A stretch of DNA of 64,000 bases from Streptomyces sp. NBC_01463 (GTDB lineage: Bacteria > Actinomycetota > Actinomycetes > Streptomycetales > Streptomycetaceae). Location of the stretch: assembly GCA_036227345.1 (NCBI GenBank), contig CP109468.1, positions 6,820,001 through 6,884,000 on the forward strand, in the 5' to 3' direction. Position 1 is the first letter of the stretch; each line of letters opens with the position of its first letter. The notes under the pieces were generated by a model that saw nothing but the letters and a program-made list of their open reading frames with translations, had not been told where the DNA came from and did not search any database. A program made the position numbers and the translations under genes. Of this stretch, positions 1 through 9,685 are shown piece by piece.

Positions 1-938
1 ATGGTGTTGCCGGTGATCTGCCCGTGGTCCGCGGTGGCGTCCAGGGTGGCCTCGGGCATGGTGTTCACCGTGCCGGGGGCGACCAGGTCGTCCACGTACA
101 GGGTGTCCTTGTACGCGGGGTCCTTCACACCGGTGGAGGCCCACAGCGGACGCTGCTTGTTGGCGTGCGCCTTCTCCAGCGCGGCCCAGCGGTCCGAGGA
201 GAAGACCTCCTCGAACGCCTGGTAGGCGAGCCGGGCGTTGGCGAGAGCCGCCTTGCCCTTGAGCGCCTTGGCCTCGTCGGTGCCGACCGCGTCGAGCCGC
301 TTGTCGATCTCGGAGTCCACACGGGACACGAAGAACGAGGCCACCGAGTGGATCTTGGAGAGGTCCAGGCCCGCGGCCTTCGCCTTCTCCAGGCCCGCCA
401 GGTAGGCGTCCATGACCTCGCGGTAGCGCTCCAGCGAGAAGATCAGCGTGACGTTGACGCTGATGCCCTTGCCGATGACCTCGGTGATCGCCGGCAGGCC
501 GGCCTTCGTCGCCGGGATCTTGATGAGCGTGTTCGGCCGGTCCACCAGCCAGGCCAGCTGCTTCGCCTCGGCGACCGTGGCCGCCGTGTGGTGGGCCAGA
601 CGCGGGTCGACCTCGATGGAGACCCGGCCGTCCTGGCCGTCCGTGGTGTCGAAGACCGGGCGCAGGATGTCGGCGGCGTCACGGACGTCCGCCGTGGTGA
701 TCATGCGGATGGCCTCGTCCACGGTGACCTTGCGGGTGGCGAGGTCGGTGAGCTGCTGCTCGTAACCGTCGCCGTGCGAGATCGCCTTCTGGAAGATCGA
801 GGGGTTGGTGGTGACACCCACGACGTGGCTCTGGTCGATCAGCTCGGCGAGGTTGCCCGAGGTGATCCGCTTGCGTGAAAGGTCGTCGAGCCAGATCGCC
901 ACGCCCTCGTCGGAGAGGCGCTTGAGTGCGTCTGTCAT
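1..938 (-). CDS. tal: Transaldolase, 3' end cut by window edge
   Basis: Transaldolase of the non-oxidative pentose phosphate pathway, moving a dihydroxyacetone unit from sedoheptulose 7-phosphate to glyceraldehyde 3-phosphate in the cytoplasm. About 312 N-terminal residues are present; actinobacterial enzymes are near 370-380, so only the C-terminus lies outside. Seen: VTTNPSIF near residue 41 and the Schiff-base lysine K140 in NTLIKIPAT, both family signatures. The ATG at 938 is preceded by TAGGAGA at good spacing. It lies 34 bp downstream of transketolase on the same strand, the usual tkt-tal operon. Confidence 0.97.
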   Translation of the reverse strand, partial: MTDALKRLSDEGVAIWLDDLSRKRITSGNLAELIDQSHVVGVTTNPSIFQKAISHGDGYEQQLTDLATRKVTVDEAIRMITTADVRDAADILRPVFDTTDGQDGRVSIEVDPRLAHHTAATVAEAKQLAWLVDRPNTLIKIPATKAGLPAITEVIGKGISVNVTLIFSLERYREVMDAYLAGLEKAKAAGLDLSKIHSVASFFVSRVDSEIDKRLDAVGTDEAKALKGKAALANARLAYQAFEEVFSSDRWAALEKAHANKQRPLWASTGVKDPAYKDTLYVDDLVAPGTVNTMPEATLDATADHGQITGNT

Positions 939-972
939 GAGAATTGCATCTCCTACTAGTCGTATAACGGCG

Positions 973-3075
973 TCAGCGCGTGACGGCGGCGAGAGATTCC
1001 CGGGCGGCGGCCGCGACGGCCTCGCCGGTGAAGCCGAACTCGCGGAACAGGACCTTGGCGTCGGCCGATGCACCGAAGTGCTCCAGCGAGACGATCCGGC
1101 CGGCGTCCCCGACGAACCGGTACCAGGTCAGGCCGATGCCCGCCTCGACGGCGACCCGGGCCTTCACGGACGGCGGCAGAACGCTGTCCTTGTACGCCTG
1201 GTCCTGCTCGTCGAACCACTCGACACACGGCATCGACACCACACGGGTCGGGATGCCGGCGGCCTGGAGCTCCTCGCGCGCCTCGACGGCGAGGTGCACC
1301 TCGGAGCCGGTACCGATCAGCAGGACCTGGGGCGCCGCGCTGTTCCCATCGGGCGTCTCGGCATCGAAGAGGACGTAGCCGCCCTTGGCCGTGTTCTCGT
1401 TCGCCTCGTACGTCGGCACGCCCTGGCGGGTCAGCGCCAGACCGTGCGGAGCCCCCTTGCCGAACACCTTGGTGTAGCGGCGCAGGACCTCGCGCCAGGC
1501 GAGGGAGGTCTCGTTGGCGTCGGCCGGGCGCACGACGTTCAGGCCCGGGATGGCGCGCAGCGAGGCCAGGTGCTCCACCGGCTGGTGGGTCGGGCCGTCC
1601 TCGCCGAGACCGATCGAGTCGTGCGTCCACACGTACGTCACCGGCGCGTGCATCAGCGCGGACAGCCGCACCGCGTTGCGCATGTAGTCGGAGAACACCA
1701 GGAAGGTGCCGCCGTAGATGCGGGTGTTGCCGTGCAGCGCGATGCCGTTCATGGCCGCGGCCATGGCGTGCTCGCGGATGCCGAAGTGGATCGTGCGGCC
1801 GTACGGGTCCGCGCCCGGCAGCGGGTTGCCCGCCGGGAGGAACGACGACGTCTTGTCGATCGTGGTGTTGTTCGAGCCCGCGAGGTCGGCGGAGCCGCCC
1901 CACAGCTCGGGCACGATCTCGCCGAGCGCCTGGAGCACCTTGCCGGAGGCCGCGCGGGTGGCGACGTCCTTGCCGGGCTCGAAGACCGGGAGCTTGTCCT
2001 CCCAGCCCGCGGGCAGCTCGCCCGCGGAGATCCGGTCGAACTCGGCGGCGCGCTCCGGGTTGGCGGTGCGCCACGCGGCGAACGTCTTCTCCCACTCGGC
2101 CCTGGCCTCGCGGCCGCGGTCCAGCGCCTCACGGGTGTGCGCGATGACCTCGTCGGCGACCTGGAAGGACTTCTCCGGGTCGAAGCCCAGCACCTTCTTG
2201 GTCGCGGCGACCTCGTCGTCGCCGAGCGCCGAGCCGTGCGCGGCCTCGGTGTTCTGGGCGTGCGGGGCGGGCCAGGCGATGATCGAGCGGGCCGCGATGA
2301 ACGACGGCCGCGTGGTCTCGGCCTTGGCGGCCTGGAGCGCCTTGTACAGACCCGCGGGGTCCAGGTCGCCGCTGGGCAGCTGCGCGACGCGCTGGACGTG
2401 CCAGCCGTACGCCTCGTAGCGCTTCAGGGTGTCCTCGGAGACCGCGGTCTCCGTGTCGCCCTCGATGGAGATGTGGTTGTCGTCCCACAGCAGGACCAGG
2501 TTGCCCAGCTTCTGGTGCCCGGCCAGCGAGGACGCCTCCGCGGAGATGCCCTCCTGGAGGCAGCCGTCACCGGCGATGGCCCACACCATGTGGTCGAAGG
2601 GGGAGGTGCCGGGGGCGGCCTCCGGGTCGAACAGGCCGCGCTCGTAGCGGGCGGCCATGGCCATGCCCACCGCGTTGGCGACGCCCTGGCCCAGCGGGCC
2701 GGTCGTCGTCTCCACGCCGGTGGTGTGGCCGTACTCCGGGTGCCCCGGGGTCTTCGAGCCCCAGGTGCGGAAGGCCTTCAGGTCATCGAGCTCCAGGCCG
2801 TACCCGGCCAGGTAGAGCTGGATGTAGAGGGTCAGGCTGCTGTGGCCCACCGAGAGGACGAACCGGTCGCGGCCGGTCCACTCCGCGTCGGCGGGGTCGT
2901 GCCGCATCACCTTCTGGAAGATGGTGTACGCGGCGGGAGCCAGGCTCATGGCCGTACCCGGGTGGCCGTTTCCGACCTTCTGTACGGCGTCCGCGGCGAG
3001 GACGCGGACGGTGTCCACGGCCCGCTGGTCCAATTCGGTCCACTGGAGGTCTGTGGTGGTCGGCTTGGTGCTCAC
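973..3075 (-). CDS. tkt: Transketolase
   Basis: Thiamine-diphosphate transketolase, moving two-carbon ketol units in the pentose phosphate pathway. 700 residues, full length. The N-terminal part has [10 protein letters not shown] and the TPP/Mg motif beginning GDGCLQEG; the middle domain has FGIREHAM, which holds the glutamate that activates TPP; the C-terminal domain ends in EHFGASA. The start is GTG at 3075 ([12 protein letters not shown]), with GGAGAGGAG somewhat far upstream. First gene of the tkt-tal operon and divergent from ctaB. Streptomycetes often carry more than one transketolase; the tal linkage marks this as the housekeeping copy. Confidence 0.97.
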   Translation of the reverse strand: MSTKPTTTDLQWTELDQRAVDTVRVLAADAVQKVGNGHPGTAMSLAPAAYTIFQKVMRHDPADAEWTGRDRFVLSVGHSSLTLYIQLYLAGYGLELDDLKAFRTWGSKTPGHPEYGHTTGVETTTGPLGQGVANAVGMAMAARYERGLFDPEAAPGTSPFDHMVWAIAGDGCLQEGISAEASSLAGHQKLGNLVLLWDDNHISIEGDTETAVSEDTLKRYEAYGWHVQRVAQLPSGDLDPAGLYKALQAAKAETTRPSFIAARSIIAWPAPHAQNTEAAHGSALGDDEVAATKKVLGFDPEKSFQVADEVIAHTREALDRGREARAEWEKTFAAWRTANPERAAEFDRISAGELPAGWEDKLPVFEPGKDVATRAASGKVLQALGEIVPELWGGSADLAGSNNTTIDKTSSFLPAGNPLPGADPYGRTIHFGIREHAMAAAMNGIALHGNTRIYGGTFLVFSDYMRNAVRLSALMHAPVTYVWTHDSIGLGEDGPTHQPVEHLASLRAIPGLNVVRPADANETSLAWREVLRRYTKVFGKGAPHGLALTRQGVPTYEANENTAKGGYVLFDAETPDGNSAAPQVLLIGTGSEVHLAVEAREELQAAGIPTRVVSMPCVEWFDEQDQAYKDSVLPPSVKARVAVEAGIGLTWYRFVGDAGRIVSLEHFGASADAKVLFREFGFTGEAVAAAARESLAAVTR

Positions 3076-3509
3076 CCTGAGTCAGGGCTCCTCTCCACTG
3101 TCGTAAACCGGTGACTGTGACCGCACCGGGCGTTGTCGAGCCTACCCCCGTCCGGACCCGTGATTTCCGGGTCCTTCCAGGGTGCGGGCGGCCCGTCGAA
3201 TCCGCCTCCCGTATGAGCGCCGGGGCCCTCCGATGGGTCACTCCGATGAGCGTGCGGGCTCACTCCTGAGGCCGCTCGGTGAGCGCGCCGGCGCACACCT
3301 GCGCGAGTGGTTCGAGACCTCGTGCGGACCGGCGCGCCGCTGGGACGCGGGAGTCGGTTCGCTTGTGTGCCGCAGCAACGCCCAGCGCCACATCAACACG
3401 ACCGACCCCCGCGAAGGAGGGCCTGTCCCCAACGTCTACAGTGGTCTGGTTCGCGCAAGTCTTTACTGGGCCTTCACGCCCGGAGCTTGCTGGGATTTCT
3501 CTGTCAGGG
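3076..3509. promoter_or_regulatory. Divergent tkt/ctaB intergenic region
   Basis: 434 bp without a convincing gene. It must hold the promoters of tkt (leftward) and ctaB (rightward). Next to the tkt start is a 13-nt palindrome, CCCTGAGTCAGGG (3075-3087). TACAGT near 3433-3438 could be a -10 for ctaB with about 70 nt of leader; no good -35 is seen. Open frames here merely extend ctaB upstream and lack family similarity. Confidence 0.4.
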
Positions 3510-4463
3510 GTGTGCGTGACGGCCGTCGAGTCCCGACCCGCAGGGGTCGCCTTGACTCCGAGCCCAGGGGGCCATCGCCCATTCGGGGCCCGTGTCAAGG
3601 CATTCGTGGCACTGACCAAGCCTCGGATCATCGAGCTGTTGCTGATCACCACTGTTCCGGTGATGTTCCTGGCCGCTCAGGGTGTACCCGACCTGTGGCT
3701 CGTGCTCACTACCACCATCGGCGGATACCTGTCCGCCGGCGGTGCCAATGCACTGAACATGTACATCGACCGCGACATCGACGCGTTGATGGACCGTACG
3801 TCGCAGCGCCCGCTGGTCACCGGCATGGTGAGCCCGCGGGAGTGCCTGGCCTTCGGCATCGCCCTCGCGGTGGTCTCGACGGTCTGGTTCGGGCTGCTGG
3901 TGAACTGGCTGTCGGCGGCCCTGTCGCTCGGCGCCCTGCTGTTCTACGTCGTCGTGTACACGATGCTGCTCAAGCGCCGTACGTCGCAGAACATCGTCTG
4001 GGGCGGCATCGCGGGCTGCATGCCGGTGCTCATCGGCTGGTCGGCCGTGACGAACTCGATGTCGTGGGCCGCGGTGATCCTCTTCGCCGTCATCTTCTTC
4101 TGGACGCCGCCGCACTACTGGCCGCTCTCCATGAAGGTGAAGGACGACTACGCGCGGGTCGGCGTCCCGATGCTCCCGGTCATCGCCTCCAATCGGGTGG
4201 TCGCCCGCCAGATCGTCCTCTACAGCTGGGTGATGGTCGCCGTCTCGCTGCTGCTGACCCCGCTGGGCTACACCGGCTGGTTCTACACGGTGGTGGCGCT
4301 GCTGACCGGCGGCTTCTGGCTCTGGGAGGCGCACGGCCTGCTGAACCGGGCCAAGGCCGGCGTGACCGGCGGGAAGCTCAAGGAGATGCGGCTGTTCCAC
4401 TGGTCGATCACCTACGTCTCGCTGCTCTTCGTCGCCGTGGCGGTGGACCCCTTCCTGCGGTAG
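3510..4463 (+). CDS. ctaB: Protoheme IX farnesyltransferase (haem O synthase)
   Basis: Membrane prenyltransferase adding a farnesyl group to haem B to give haem O, the first step to haem A for cytochrome aa3 oxidase. 317 residues from the GTG at 3510 (a GTG at 3516 is also possible). The polyprenyl-diphosphate motif [13 protein letters not shown] is at residues 83-95 and a second acidic loop is [10 protein letters not shown]; about nine hydrophobic segments are visible. The upstream frame is open to 3279, but that part does not look like the family, which begins at this MCVTAVES-type end. The next enzyme in the pathway, ctaA, lies at 22835-23848, separated by the sugar island. Confidence 0.95.
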   Translation: MCVTAVESRPAGVALTPSPGGHRPFGARVKAFVALTKPRIIELLLITTVPVMFLAAQGVPDLWLVLTTTIGGYLSAGGANALNMYIDRDIDALMDRTSQRPLVTGMVSPRECLAFGIALAVVSTVWFGLLVNWLSAALSLGALLFYVVVYTMLLKRRTSQNIVWGGIAGCMPVLIGWSAVTNSMSWAAVILFAVIFFWTPPHYWPLSMKVKDDYARVGVPMLPVIASNRVVARQIVLYSWVMVAVSLLLTPLGYTGWFYTVVALLTGGFWLWEAHGLLNRAKAGVTGGKLKEMRLFHWSITYVSLLFVAVAVDPFLR

Positions 4464-4561
4464 CACCCCCTCTGTTCGACCTGCCGACGGGCGGGGATCG
4501 TGGCCCACGCCACGCTCCCCGCCCGTCGCACGTGGATCTACCGCTCGGTAGCATCCTGTGC

Positions 4562-4918
4562 ATGGCAGAGACGGCTGAGACCCAGCAGGTGGACGGCAGG
4601 CAGGCGGCGCGCGCGGAGCGCAGGGCGGCCCGGCTGGCCAAGCAGATCGGTGCCTTCGCGAAGGCGCACGGCGGAGCCGAGGGGCAGCTCGCCTACATCG
4701 GGCAGACGGGCACCCGCATCGTCCTCGTCGGCGAGGACGGCGGCTGGGGCGACCTGGTGGCCCCCTCGTACGCGGTCGCCGAGAGCGCCGCGCGGAAGTC
4801 CGGGATCACCATGCACGAGTCCTTCGACGGCGAGTTCGCTGCGAAGGTCCACACGGGTCCGTACGAGTGGACCCGCATGGCCGGCATCCAGATCGGCGGC
4901 CCGGCGAACAAGGCCTGA
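4562..4918 (+). CDS. Conserved small protein, unknown function
   Basis: 118 residues, cytoplasmic. A basic, helical N-terminus rich in Arg and Ala (residues 8-35) is followed by a compact alpha/beta part containing YIGQTGTRIVLVGEDG and ending PYEWTRMAGIQIGG. No catalytic motif is recognised. It follows ctaB on the same strand after 98 bp and precedes a very strong hairpin, so it is the last gene of that unit. Similar genes beside ctaB are remembered from other streptomycetes; the function is not known to me. Codon usage and the ATG at 4562 support it as real. Confidence 0.8.
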   Translation: MAETAETQQVDGRQAARAERRAARLAKQIGAFAKAHGGAEGQLAYIGQTGTRIVLVGEDGGWGDLVAPSYAVAESAARKSGITMHESFDGEFAAKVHTGPYEWTRMAGIQIGGPANKA

Positions 4919-4941
4919 CGGCGGCGGCACGGACGCCGCGA

Positions 4942-4995
4942 ACAGCACGGCGGAGGCCGGTCGGACATCTGTCCGACCGGCCTCCGCCGTGCTGT
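4942..4995. terminator. Very strong hairpin terminator
   Basis: Perfect inverted repeat with 26-bp arms (4942-4967 and 4970-4995) and a 2-nt centre, built on AGCACGGCGGAGGCCGGTCG and its complement. It sits 24 bp after the small protein and before the sugar island. No T-run follows, as is usual in Streptomyces. Confidence 0.85.
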
Positions 4996-5043
4996 CTCCG
5001 TTCCCGGCCGGGCCGGACGCCCGCCCGGGAACCTAACTTTCAC

Positions 5044-5067
5044 TTAATTAGTAATTAATCTTGACGG
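5044..5067 (+). promoter_or_regulatory. Palindromic operator plus -35, copy 1
   Basis: TTAATTAGTAATTAA (5044-5058) is a perfect palindrome around a central G, directly followed by TC and TTGACGG (5061-5067), a good -35. It is very AT-rich in GC-rich DNA. Positions 5046-5067 recur identically at 7343-7364 before the ABC binding-protein gene. A repressor bound here would cover the -35. Confidence 0.75.
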
Positions 5068-5161
5068 AGGGATGGGTGAGCCGTCACAGTCCTGTGCGTG
5101 GCGCCGCCCCGTGATCTCCGGAGGCCGGGCGCCGGATATCCCCAACTTCTGGGAGAATCAG

Positions 5162-7294
5162 TTGATTTCGCATGGTGCAAGGATGACGCCTGCCCGGCGC
5201 GCCGCGGCCGTTCTGGGTGCCGCGGTACTGGTCGCCGTGTCGGCGCCGGCCGCACACGCCGGCCAGCGGCCCGGCCCGGCCGCTCCGCCGTACTACGACA
5301 GCGGCCTCGCGCCGACCCCGTACATGGGGTGGAACACCTACTACGGCCTGGGCGCCCCCACCGAGGACCAGGTCAGGTCGGTCGCCGACCATCTGGTCAG
5401 CAGCGGCCTCAAGGACAGCGGCTACGACATCGTCTGGCTGGACGGCGGCTGGCAGGCCGACGACCCGCGGGACGACCGGGGGCGGCTGGTCGCCCACCCC
5501 GGCCGGTTCCCCTCCGGCATCCCCGCCCTGGTGGACTATCTGCACGAGCGCGGGCTGCGGGCCGGTATCTACACCGACGCCGGGACCTACGACGGCGGCA
5601 AGACCTGCGGGCTCGGCAGCCGCGGCCACTACCGCGAGGACGCCGAGCAGTTCGCCGGCTGGAAGGTCGACGCGATCAAGGTCGACTTCCTCTGCGGGAT
5701 CACCGAGAAGATCGATCCCGGGCCCGCGTTCAAGGAGTTCAGCGACGCCGTCGCCAAGTCCGGCCGGCGCATGCTGCTCAATCTCTGCAACCCGCTGACC
5801 GACGACTGGGGCCTGCCGCACACCCCGGCACAGGACGCCCACAACGCCTACGTCTACGGCCCGACCACGGGCGACTCATGGCGGACCGGCACCGACATCG
5901 CCTGGGGCACCCCGACCGCCGGCCAGTGGCCGAACATCCTGCGCAGCCTGGACGCCAACGCCCGGCATCCGGAGGCTCAGGGGCCGGGTCACTACAACGA
6001 CCCCGACTACCTGATCCCCACGCGCAAGCTGGCGGACGGCTCGTACGAGCTGACGCCGGAGGAGTCCACCACGCAGCTGGTGATGTGGGCCGAGATGAGC
6101 TCCCCGCTGGTCATCGGCTCGGACCCGCGCACCCTGCCGCGGGAGATGACCGACGCCCTGCGCAACCCGGAGATCATCGCGGTCGACCAGGACCCCCTGG
6201 CGATCCAGGGCGTGCGCGTCGCCACCGACGCCACCGGGGACGTCTACAGCAAGGTGCTCAAGGGCACCGGCAAGCGGGCCGTGGTGCTCCTCAACCGGTC
6301 CGACCGGGCCGCCGAGCGCACCGTGAGCTTCGCCGACGCCGGACTGGGCGGTCCGGTGGGCGTGCGGGACCTGCGGGCCAGGAAGGGCCGCGGCACGCAC
6401 ACCGGTTCGTACACCGTCCAGGTGCCCGCGCACGGCACCGCCTTCCTCGCGCTGAACGGCCGGGACGAGGCGCCGGGCACCTCGCTGGGCACCCGGTCCG
6501 ACGCGAGTCCCGCGCTGGTGCGGGACGGCGACCGGCTGAGCGTGTTCACCCGGGGCGCCGACGGATCGCTCCAGCAGCGCGAAGGGCGCGACGGGCACTG
6601 GAACGCCCGGGCCACCGGCCTCGGCGGACCGACGCACGGCAGGATCGTGGGGGAGCCCGCCGCCTACGCCGCCGGGCGCGGCCGGATCGACGTCTTCGCC
6701 CGCGGCACCGATGACGCGGCCTACCGGATCTCGTACGCCGACGGCCGCTGGGGCCGCTGGCAGAAGCTCGGCGGCGCGCTCGCCGACACCCCGGCCGCCG
6801 CGTACGACGGATCGGGACGCTGGACCCTGTTCGCCAGGGGCACCGACGGACGGATCCACAGCCGTGACGCCGCGACCGGCTGGACGGCGTTCGACGCGCC
6901 CGGGGGAACGGCGCTGTACGGGCGCCCCTCGGCCGTCACCGACGCGGCGGGGAGCACCCATCTGGCCGTGCGGGCCGACGACGACTCGGTGCGCACCCGG
7001 GTGCGGGACGCCTCCGGCCACTGGTCGGACTGGTCCTCGCTGGGCGGCACCGTGAGCGGCAGTCCCGCGCTCGTCGCCACCGGGGGACAGGTCCGGCTCT
7101 ACGTCCGCGCCGGCGACTACACCCTCTGGCAGCGCACCCACACCGCGACCGGCGGCTGGGGCGACTGGTCCCAGGAGAAGACCTTCGCCAGCGGGGCCTT
7201 CGACGGGGAACTCGCCGCCGTGGCAGGGCCCGACGGCGGAGTGCTGACGGCCTTCCGCGGTGTCGGCGGGCTCGTCCGGCAGGGCTCGGTCTGA
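5162..7294 (+). CDS. Secreted GH27-family glycosidase with C-terminal lectin-like beta-propeller
   Basis: 710 residues from TTG at 5162, which has GGGAGA 5 nt upstream; the ATG at 5183 lacks a well-spaced RBS but is the alternative start. Signal peptide MTPARRAAAVLGAAVLVAVS then AHA. The catalytic barrel (about 40-330) has MGWNTYYG, nucleophile D175 in IKVDF and acid/base D245 in WRTGTD. Residues 330-435 form the C-terminal beta domain. Residues 440-710 are about 45-residue repeats of the type VFARGTDxxxY...WxxWxxLGG, a PLL-like propeller that probably binds glycan. Odd: the usual DDGW/DDCW galactose-binding pair reads LDGGW (D94, G95), so the second Asp is missing. Specificity may be altered (for example beta-L-arabinopyranoside) rather than strict alpha-galactosidase. 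Confidence 0.85.
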   Translation: MISHGARMTPARRAAAVLGAAVLVAVSAPAAHAGQRPGPAAPPYYDSGLAPTPYMGWNTYYGLGAPTEDQVRSVADHLVSSGLKDSGYDIVWLDGGWQADDPRDDRGRLVAHPGRFPSGIPALVDYLHERGLRAGIYTDAGTYDGGKTCGLGSRGHYREDAEQFAGWKVDAIKVDFLCGITEKIDPGPAFKEFSDAVAKSGRRMLLNLCNPLTDDWGLPHTPAQDAHNAYVYGPTTGDSWRTGTDIAWGTPTAGQWPNILRSLDANARHPEAQGPGHYNDPDYLIPTRKLADGSYELTPEESTTQLVMWAEMSSPLVIGSDPRTLPREMTDALRNPEIIAVDQDPLAIQGVRVATDATGDVYSKVLKGTGKRAVVLLNRSDRAAERTVSFADAGLGGPVGVRDLRARKGRGTHTGSYTVQVPAHGTAFLALNGRDEAPGTSLGTRSDASPALVRDGDRLSVFTRGADGSLQQREGRDGHWNARATGLGGPTHGRIVGEPAAYAAGRGRIDVFARGTDDAAYRISYADGRWGRWQKLGGALADTPAAAYDGSGRWTLFARGTDGRIHSRDAATGWTAFDAPGGTALYGRPSAVTDAAGSTHLAVRADDDSVRTRVRDASGHWSDWSSLGGTVSGSPALVATGGQVRLYVRAGDYTLWQRTHTATGGWGDWSQEKTFASGAFDGELAAVAGPDGGVLTAFRGVGGLVRQGSV

Positions 7295-7342
7295 GTGTGG
7301 ACGCTGCCTGATCAGGGGCCGCGGACCACATAAGAATAAATA

Positions 7343-7364
7343 AATTAGTAATTAATCTTGACGG
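7343..7364 (+). promoter_or_regulatory. Palindromic operator plus -35, copy 2
   Basis: Second copy of AATTAGTAATTAAT followed by TTGACGG, identical over 22 bp to 5046-5067, about 90 bp before the sugar-binding protein gene. Both copies carry CAGTC and TGT 18-22 nt after TTGACG, the expected -10 zone. This implies one regulator for the GH27 gene and the transport operon. Confidence 0.75.
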
Positions 7365-7455
7365 TGGCTCACTCGCCCCGTCAGTCTGTATCAGCCGAAC
7401 GAGGGCCCGGCCGTCAGGGGGCCGGGCCCCGTTCCGTGGGCGCACAGGGAGTCCC

Positions 7456-8745
7456 ATGAACACCACAGCAAAGAGCCGCCGTACCTTCCTCGCCGGTGCC
7501 GCGGCCGTCGGCGCCGCCGCGGTGACGAGCGGCTGCGTCGCCTCCTCGTCCAGCGGCGGGAAGGGGAGTTCGGGGGGTGCGGTCACCCTGCAGTCCAACC
7601 TCTCCGCACCGCAGGCGAAGTCCGCGATGAAGGAGGTCGTCGACGCCTTCAACAAGAAGGGCGGCGCGACGGGCTCGCTCAACACCGTCGCCTCGGAGAC
7701 CTTCCGCACCCAGCTGCCGACCTACCTCACCTCGGCCAACCCGCCGGACCTCTACACCTGGTACCCCGGATCCGTCGCGGAGTCGTACGCCAAGAAGGAC
7801 CTGCTGCTCGACGTCAGCGACATCTGGCAGAAGCCTGAACTGGCCGGCTACTCCGACGCGCAGAAGAAGCTCTGCACCGACTCGGCCGGCAAGAAGGTCT
7901 TCGTCCCGACCACCTACTACTGGTGGGGCGTCTTCTACCGGAAGTCCCACTTCGCCAAGTGGGGTGTGAAGGAGCCGAAGACCTGGGACGAGTTCCTCGA
8001 CCTGTGCGACAAGCTCAAGAGCAAGGGCGTCGCCCCGATCGGCCTCGGCGCCGGCGGCAACACCCCATGGGTCGCCTCCTCCTGGTTCGACTACCTCAAC
8101 ATCCGGATCAACGGCGCGGCCTACCACCGCGACCTGCTCGCCGGAAAGCACCGCTTCGACGACCCCGAGGTCCGCAAGGTCTTCGACCGGTGGAGCGAGG
8201 CACTGCCCTACTTCGACCCCAACTCGACCGCGCTGCCCTTCCAGGACGCGACGACCGCGCTGCTCCAGGGCCGCACCGGCATGATGCTCATCGGCACCTT
8301 CTTCGCCGACGCCACGCCCAAGGAGCAGCTCGGCGACATCGACTTCTTCCGCTTCCCGGTCATCGACCCGAAGGTCCCGCTCGCCGAAGAGGCCCCGACC
8401 GACGGCTACTTCGCCAGCGCCCGGACCGGCCGCAAGGACGAGACCAAGGAACTCCTGCGCTACCTCGCCACCGCCGAGGCCCAGGAGATCTACCTCAAGG
8501 GCTCCTCCGGCACCTCGCTGCCCACCCACCCGGACGCGAAGGACAGCGGAACCCCGCTCGTCATCAAGGGCCGCAAGCTGATCGAGAGCGCCGCGGACAT
8601 CACGCAGTTCTTCAACCGCGACTCCAGCGACGCCCTCGCACCCACCGCCGACACCGCACTCACCCGCTTCCTGGCCAAGCCCAAGGAGATCGGCTCGATC
8701 CTCACCACGTGGCAGCGGGACGCGCAGAAGATCTGGAGCCAGTGA
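7456..8745 (+). CDS. ABC sugar-binding lipoprotein
   Basis: Solute-binding protein of a carbohydrate ABC importer (CUT1 type), 429 residues. The N-terminus has a twin-arginine motif (SRRTFL, residues 8-13), a hydrophobic stretch and a lipobox-like TSGC with C27 as the probable lipidated residue, so it is likely Tat-exported and membrane-anchored. The body has typical features such as PDLYTWYPGS and a GRTGMMLIGTF segment in the C-lobe. First gene of a tight operon with two permeases and GH36, controlled by the operator at 7343. The likely ligand is an alpha-galactoside such as melibiose or raffinose, inferred from the neighbours. Confidence 0.93.
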   Translation: MNTTAKSRRTFLAGAAAVGAAAVTSGCVASSSSGGKGSSGGAVTLQSNLSAPQAKSAMKEVVDAFNKKGGATGSLNTVASETFRTQLPTYLTSANPPDLYTWYPGSVAESYAKKDLLLDVSDIWQKPELAGYSDAQKKLCTDSAGKKVFVPTTYYWWGVFYRKSHFAKWGVKEPKTWDEFLDLCDKLKSKGVAPIGLGAGGNTPWVASSWFDYLNIRINGAAYHRDLLAGKHRFDDPEVRKVFDRWSEALPYFDPNSTALPFQDATTALLQGRTGMMLIGTFFADATPKEQLGDIDFFRFPVIDPKVPLAEEAPTDGYFASARTGRKDETKELLRYLATAEAQEIYLKGSSGTSLPTHPDAKDSGTPLVIKGRKLIESAADITQFFNRDSSDALAPTADTALTRFLAKPKEIGSILTTWQRDAQKIWSQ

Positions 8746-8746
8746 C

Positions 8747-9685
8747 ATGGCGGTACTCACCGCACCCCGGAAGGAGACCCGGGAGCACACCGGGCACCGG
8801 CCCCCGGCCCGCAAGCGGGCCACCCGGGTCCCGCCCGTCGTCCTCGCCTTCGTCCTCGTACCGCTGCTCGCCGAGGCCTTCTGGGTGTTCTGGCCGGCGC
8901 TCCAGGGCTTCTACCTCGCCTTCACCAAGTGGGACGGGGTCTCCGCCCCGGAGTTCATCGGACTCGGCAACTTCCGCGAGATGTTCGGCGACGCGGTCTT
9001 CCGGACCGCCGCCCTGGACACCGTGATCTGGCTGCTGCTCTTCGGCGGCCTCTCCGCCGCCCTCGGCCTCGGCGCGGCCCTGCTGCTCCAGCAGGAACGC
9101 CGCGGCGTCGGCTTCTACCGTGCCGCGCTCTTCCTGCCCGTGGTGTTCTCGCTGGTGGCCACCGCGCTGGTCTGGCAGGCGATGTACCAGCCCGACGGGC
9201 TGATCAACAAGACCCTCGAAGCGGTCGGGCTCTCCGGCCTCACCCACGCCTGGCTCGCCGACCAGGACACCGCCCTGTACGCCGTGATCGTGCCCGCGCT
9301 GTGGCGCCAGATCGGCTACGTGATGGTGCTGTACCTCGCCGGCCTCAAGGGCATCGACCCGGTGCTCTACGAGGCGGCGAAGGTGGACGGCGCCACCCGC
9401 TGGCAGCAGTTCCGCCACATCACGCTCCCGCAGCTCAGCAGCGTCAACGCCGTCGTCCTGTCGGTGATCGTCATCGACTCGCTGCGCTCCTTCGACGTGG
9501 TGTGGGCGCTCACCCGCGGCGGCCCGTACCACTCCTCCGAACTCCTCAGCACCTACATGTACTCCACCGCCTTCCAGTCGCTGCGACTCGGCTACGGCTC
9601 CGCCCTCGCGGTCGTGATCTTCCTGCTCGCCTTCGGGGTGATCGCGTCCTACCTCGTCCGCGCCTTCCGGGAGGCCGACGCATGA
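8747..9685 (+). CDS. ABC sugar permease, MalF-like
   Basis: 312 residues, six predicted membrane segments. Carries the cytoplasmic EAA loop for ATPase contact (EAAKVDGATRWQQFRHITLP, about residues 205-224). Starts 1 nt after the binding-protein stop and overlaps the next permease by ATGA. No ATPase gene is in the operon; in Streptomyces many CUT1 importers share the ATPase MsiK encoded elsewhere. Confidence 0.94.
   Translation: MAVLTAPRKETREHTGHRPPARKRATRVPPVVLAFVLVPLLAEAFWVFWPALQGFYLAFTKWDGVSAPEFIGLGNFREMFGDAVFRTAALDTVIWLLLFGGLSAALGLGAALLLQQERRGVGFYRAALFLPVVFSLVATALVWQAMYQPDGLINKTLEAVGLSGLTHAWLADQDTALYAVIVPALWRQIGYVMVLYLAGLKGIDPVLYEAAKVDGATRWQQFRHITLPQLSSVNAVVLSVIVIDSLRSFDVVWALTRGGPYHSSELLSTYMYSTAFQSLRLGYGSALAVVIFLLAFGVIASYLVRAFREADA

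Noticed and set aside
805..3114. A 769-residue plus-strand open frame opposite tkt
   Set aside because: The opposite strand encodes unmistakable transketolase; this frame has no recognisable domain.
3182..3509. N-terminal extension of ctaB or a separate small gene in the tkt/ctaB gap
   Set aside because: The extension is Arg/Ala/Pro-rich without membrane or enzyme features, while the family begins at the GTG near 3510.
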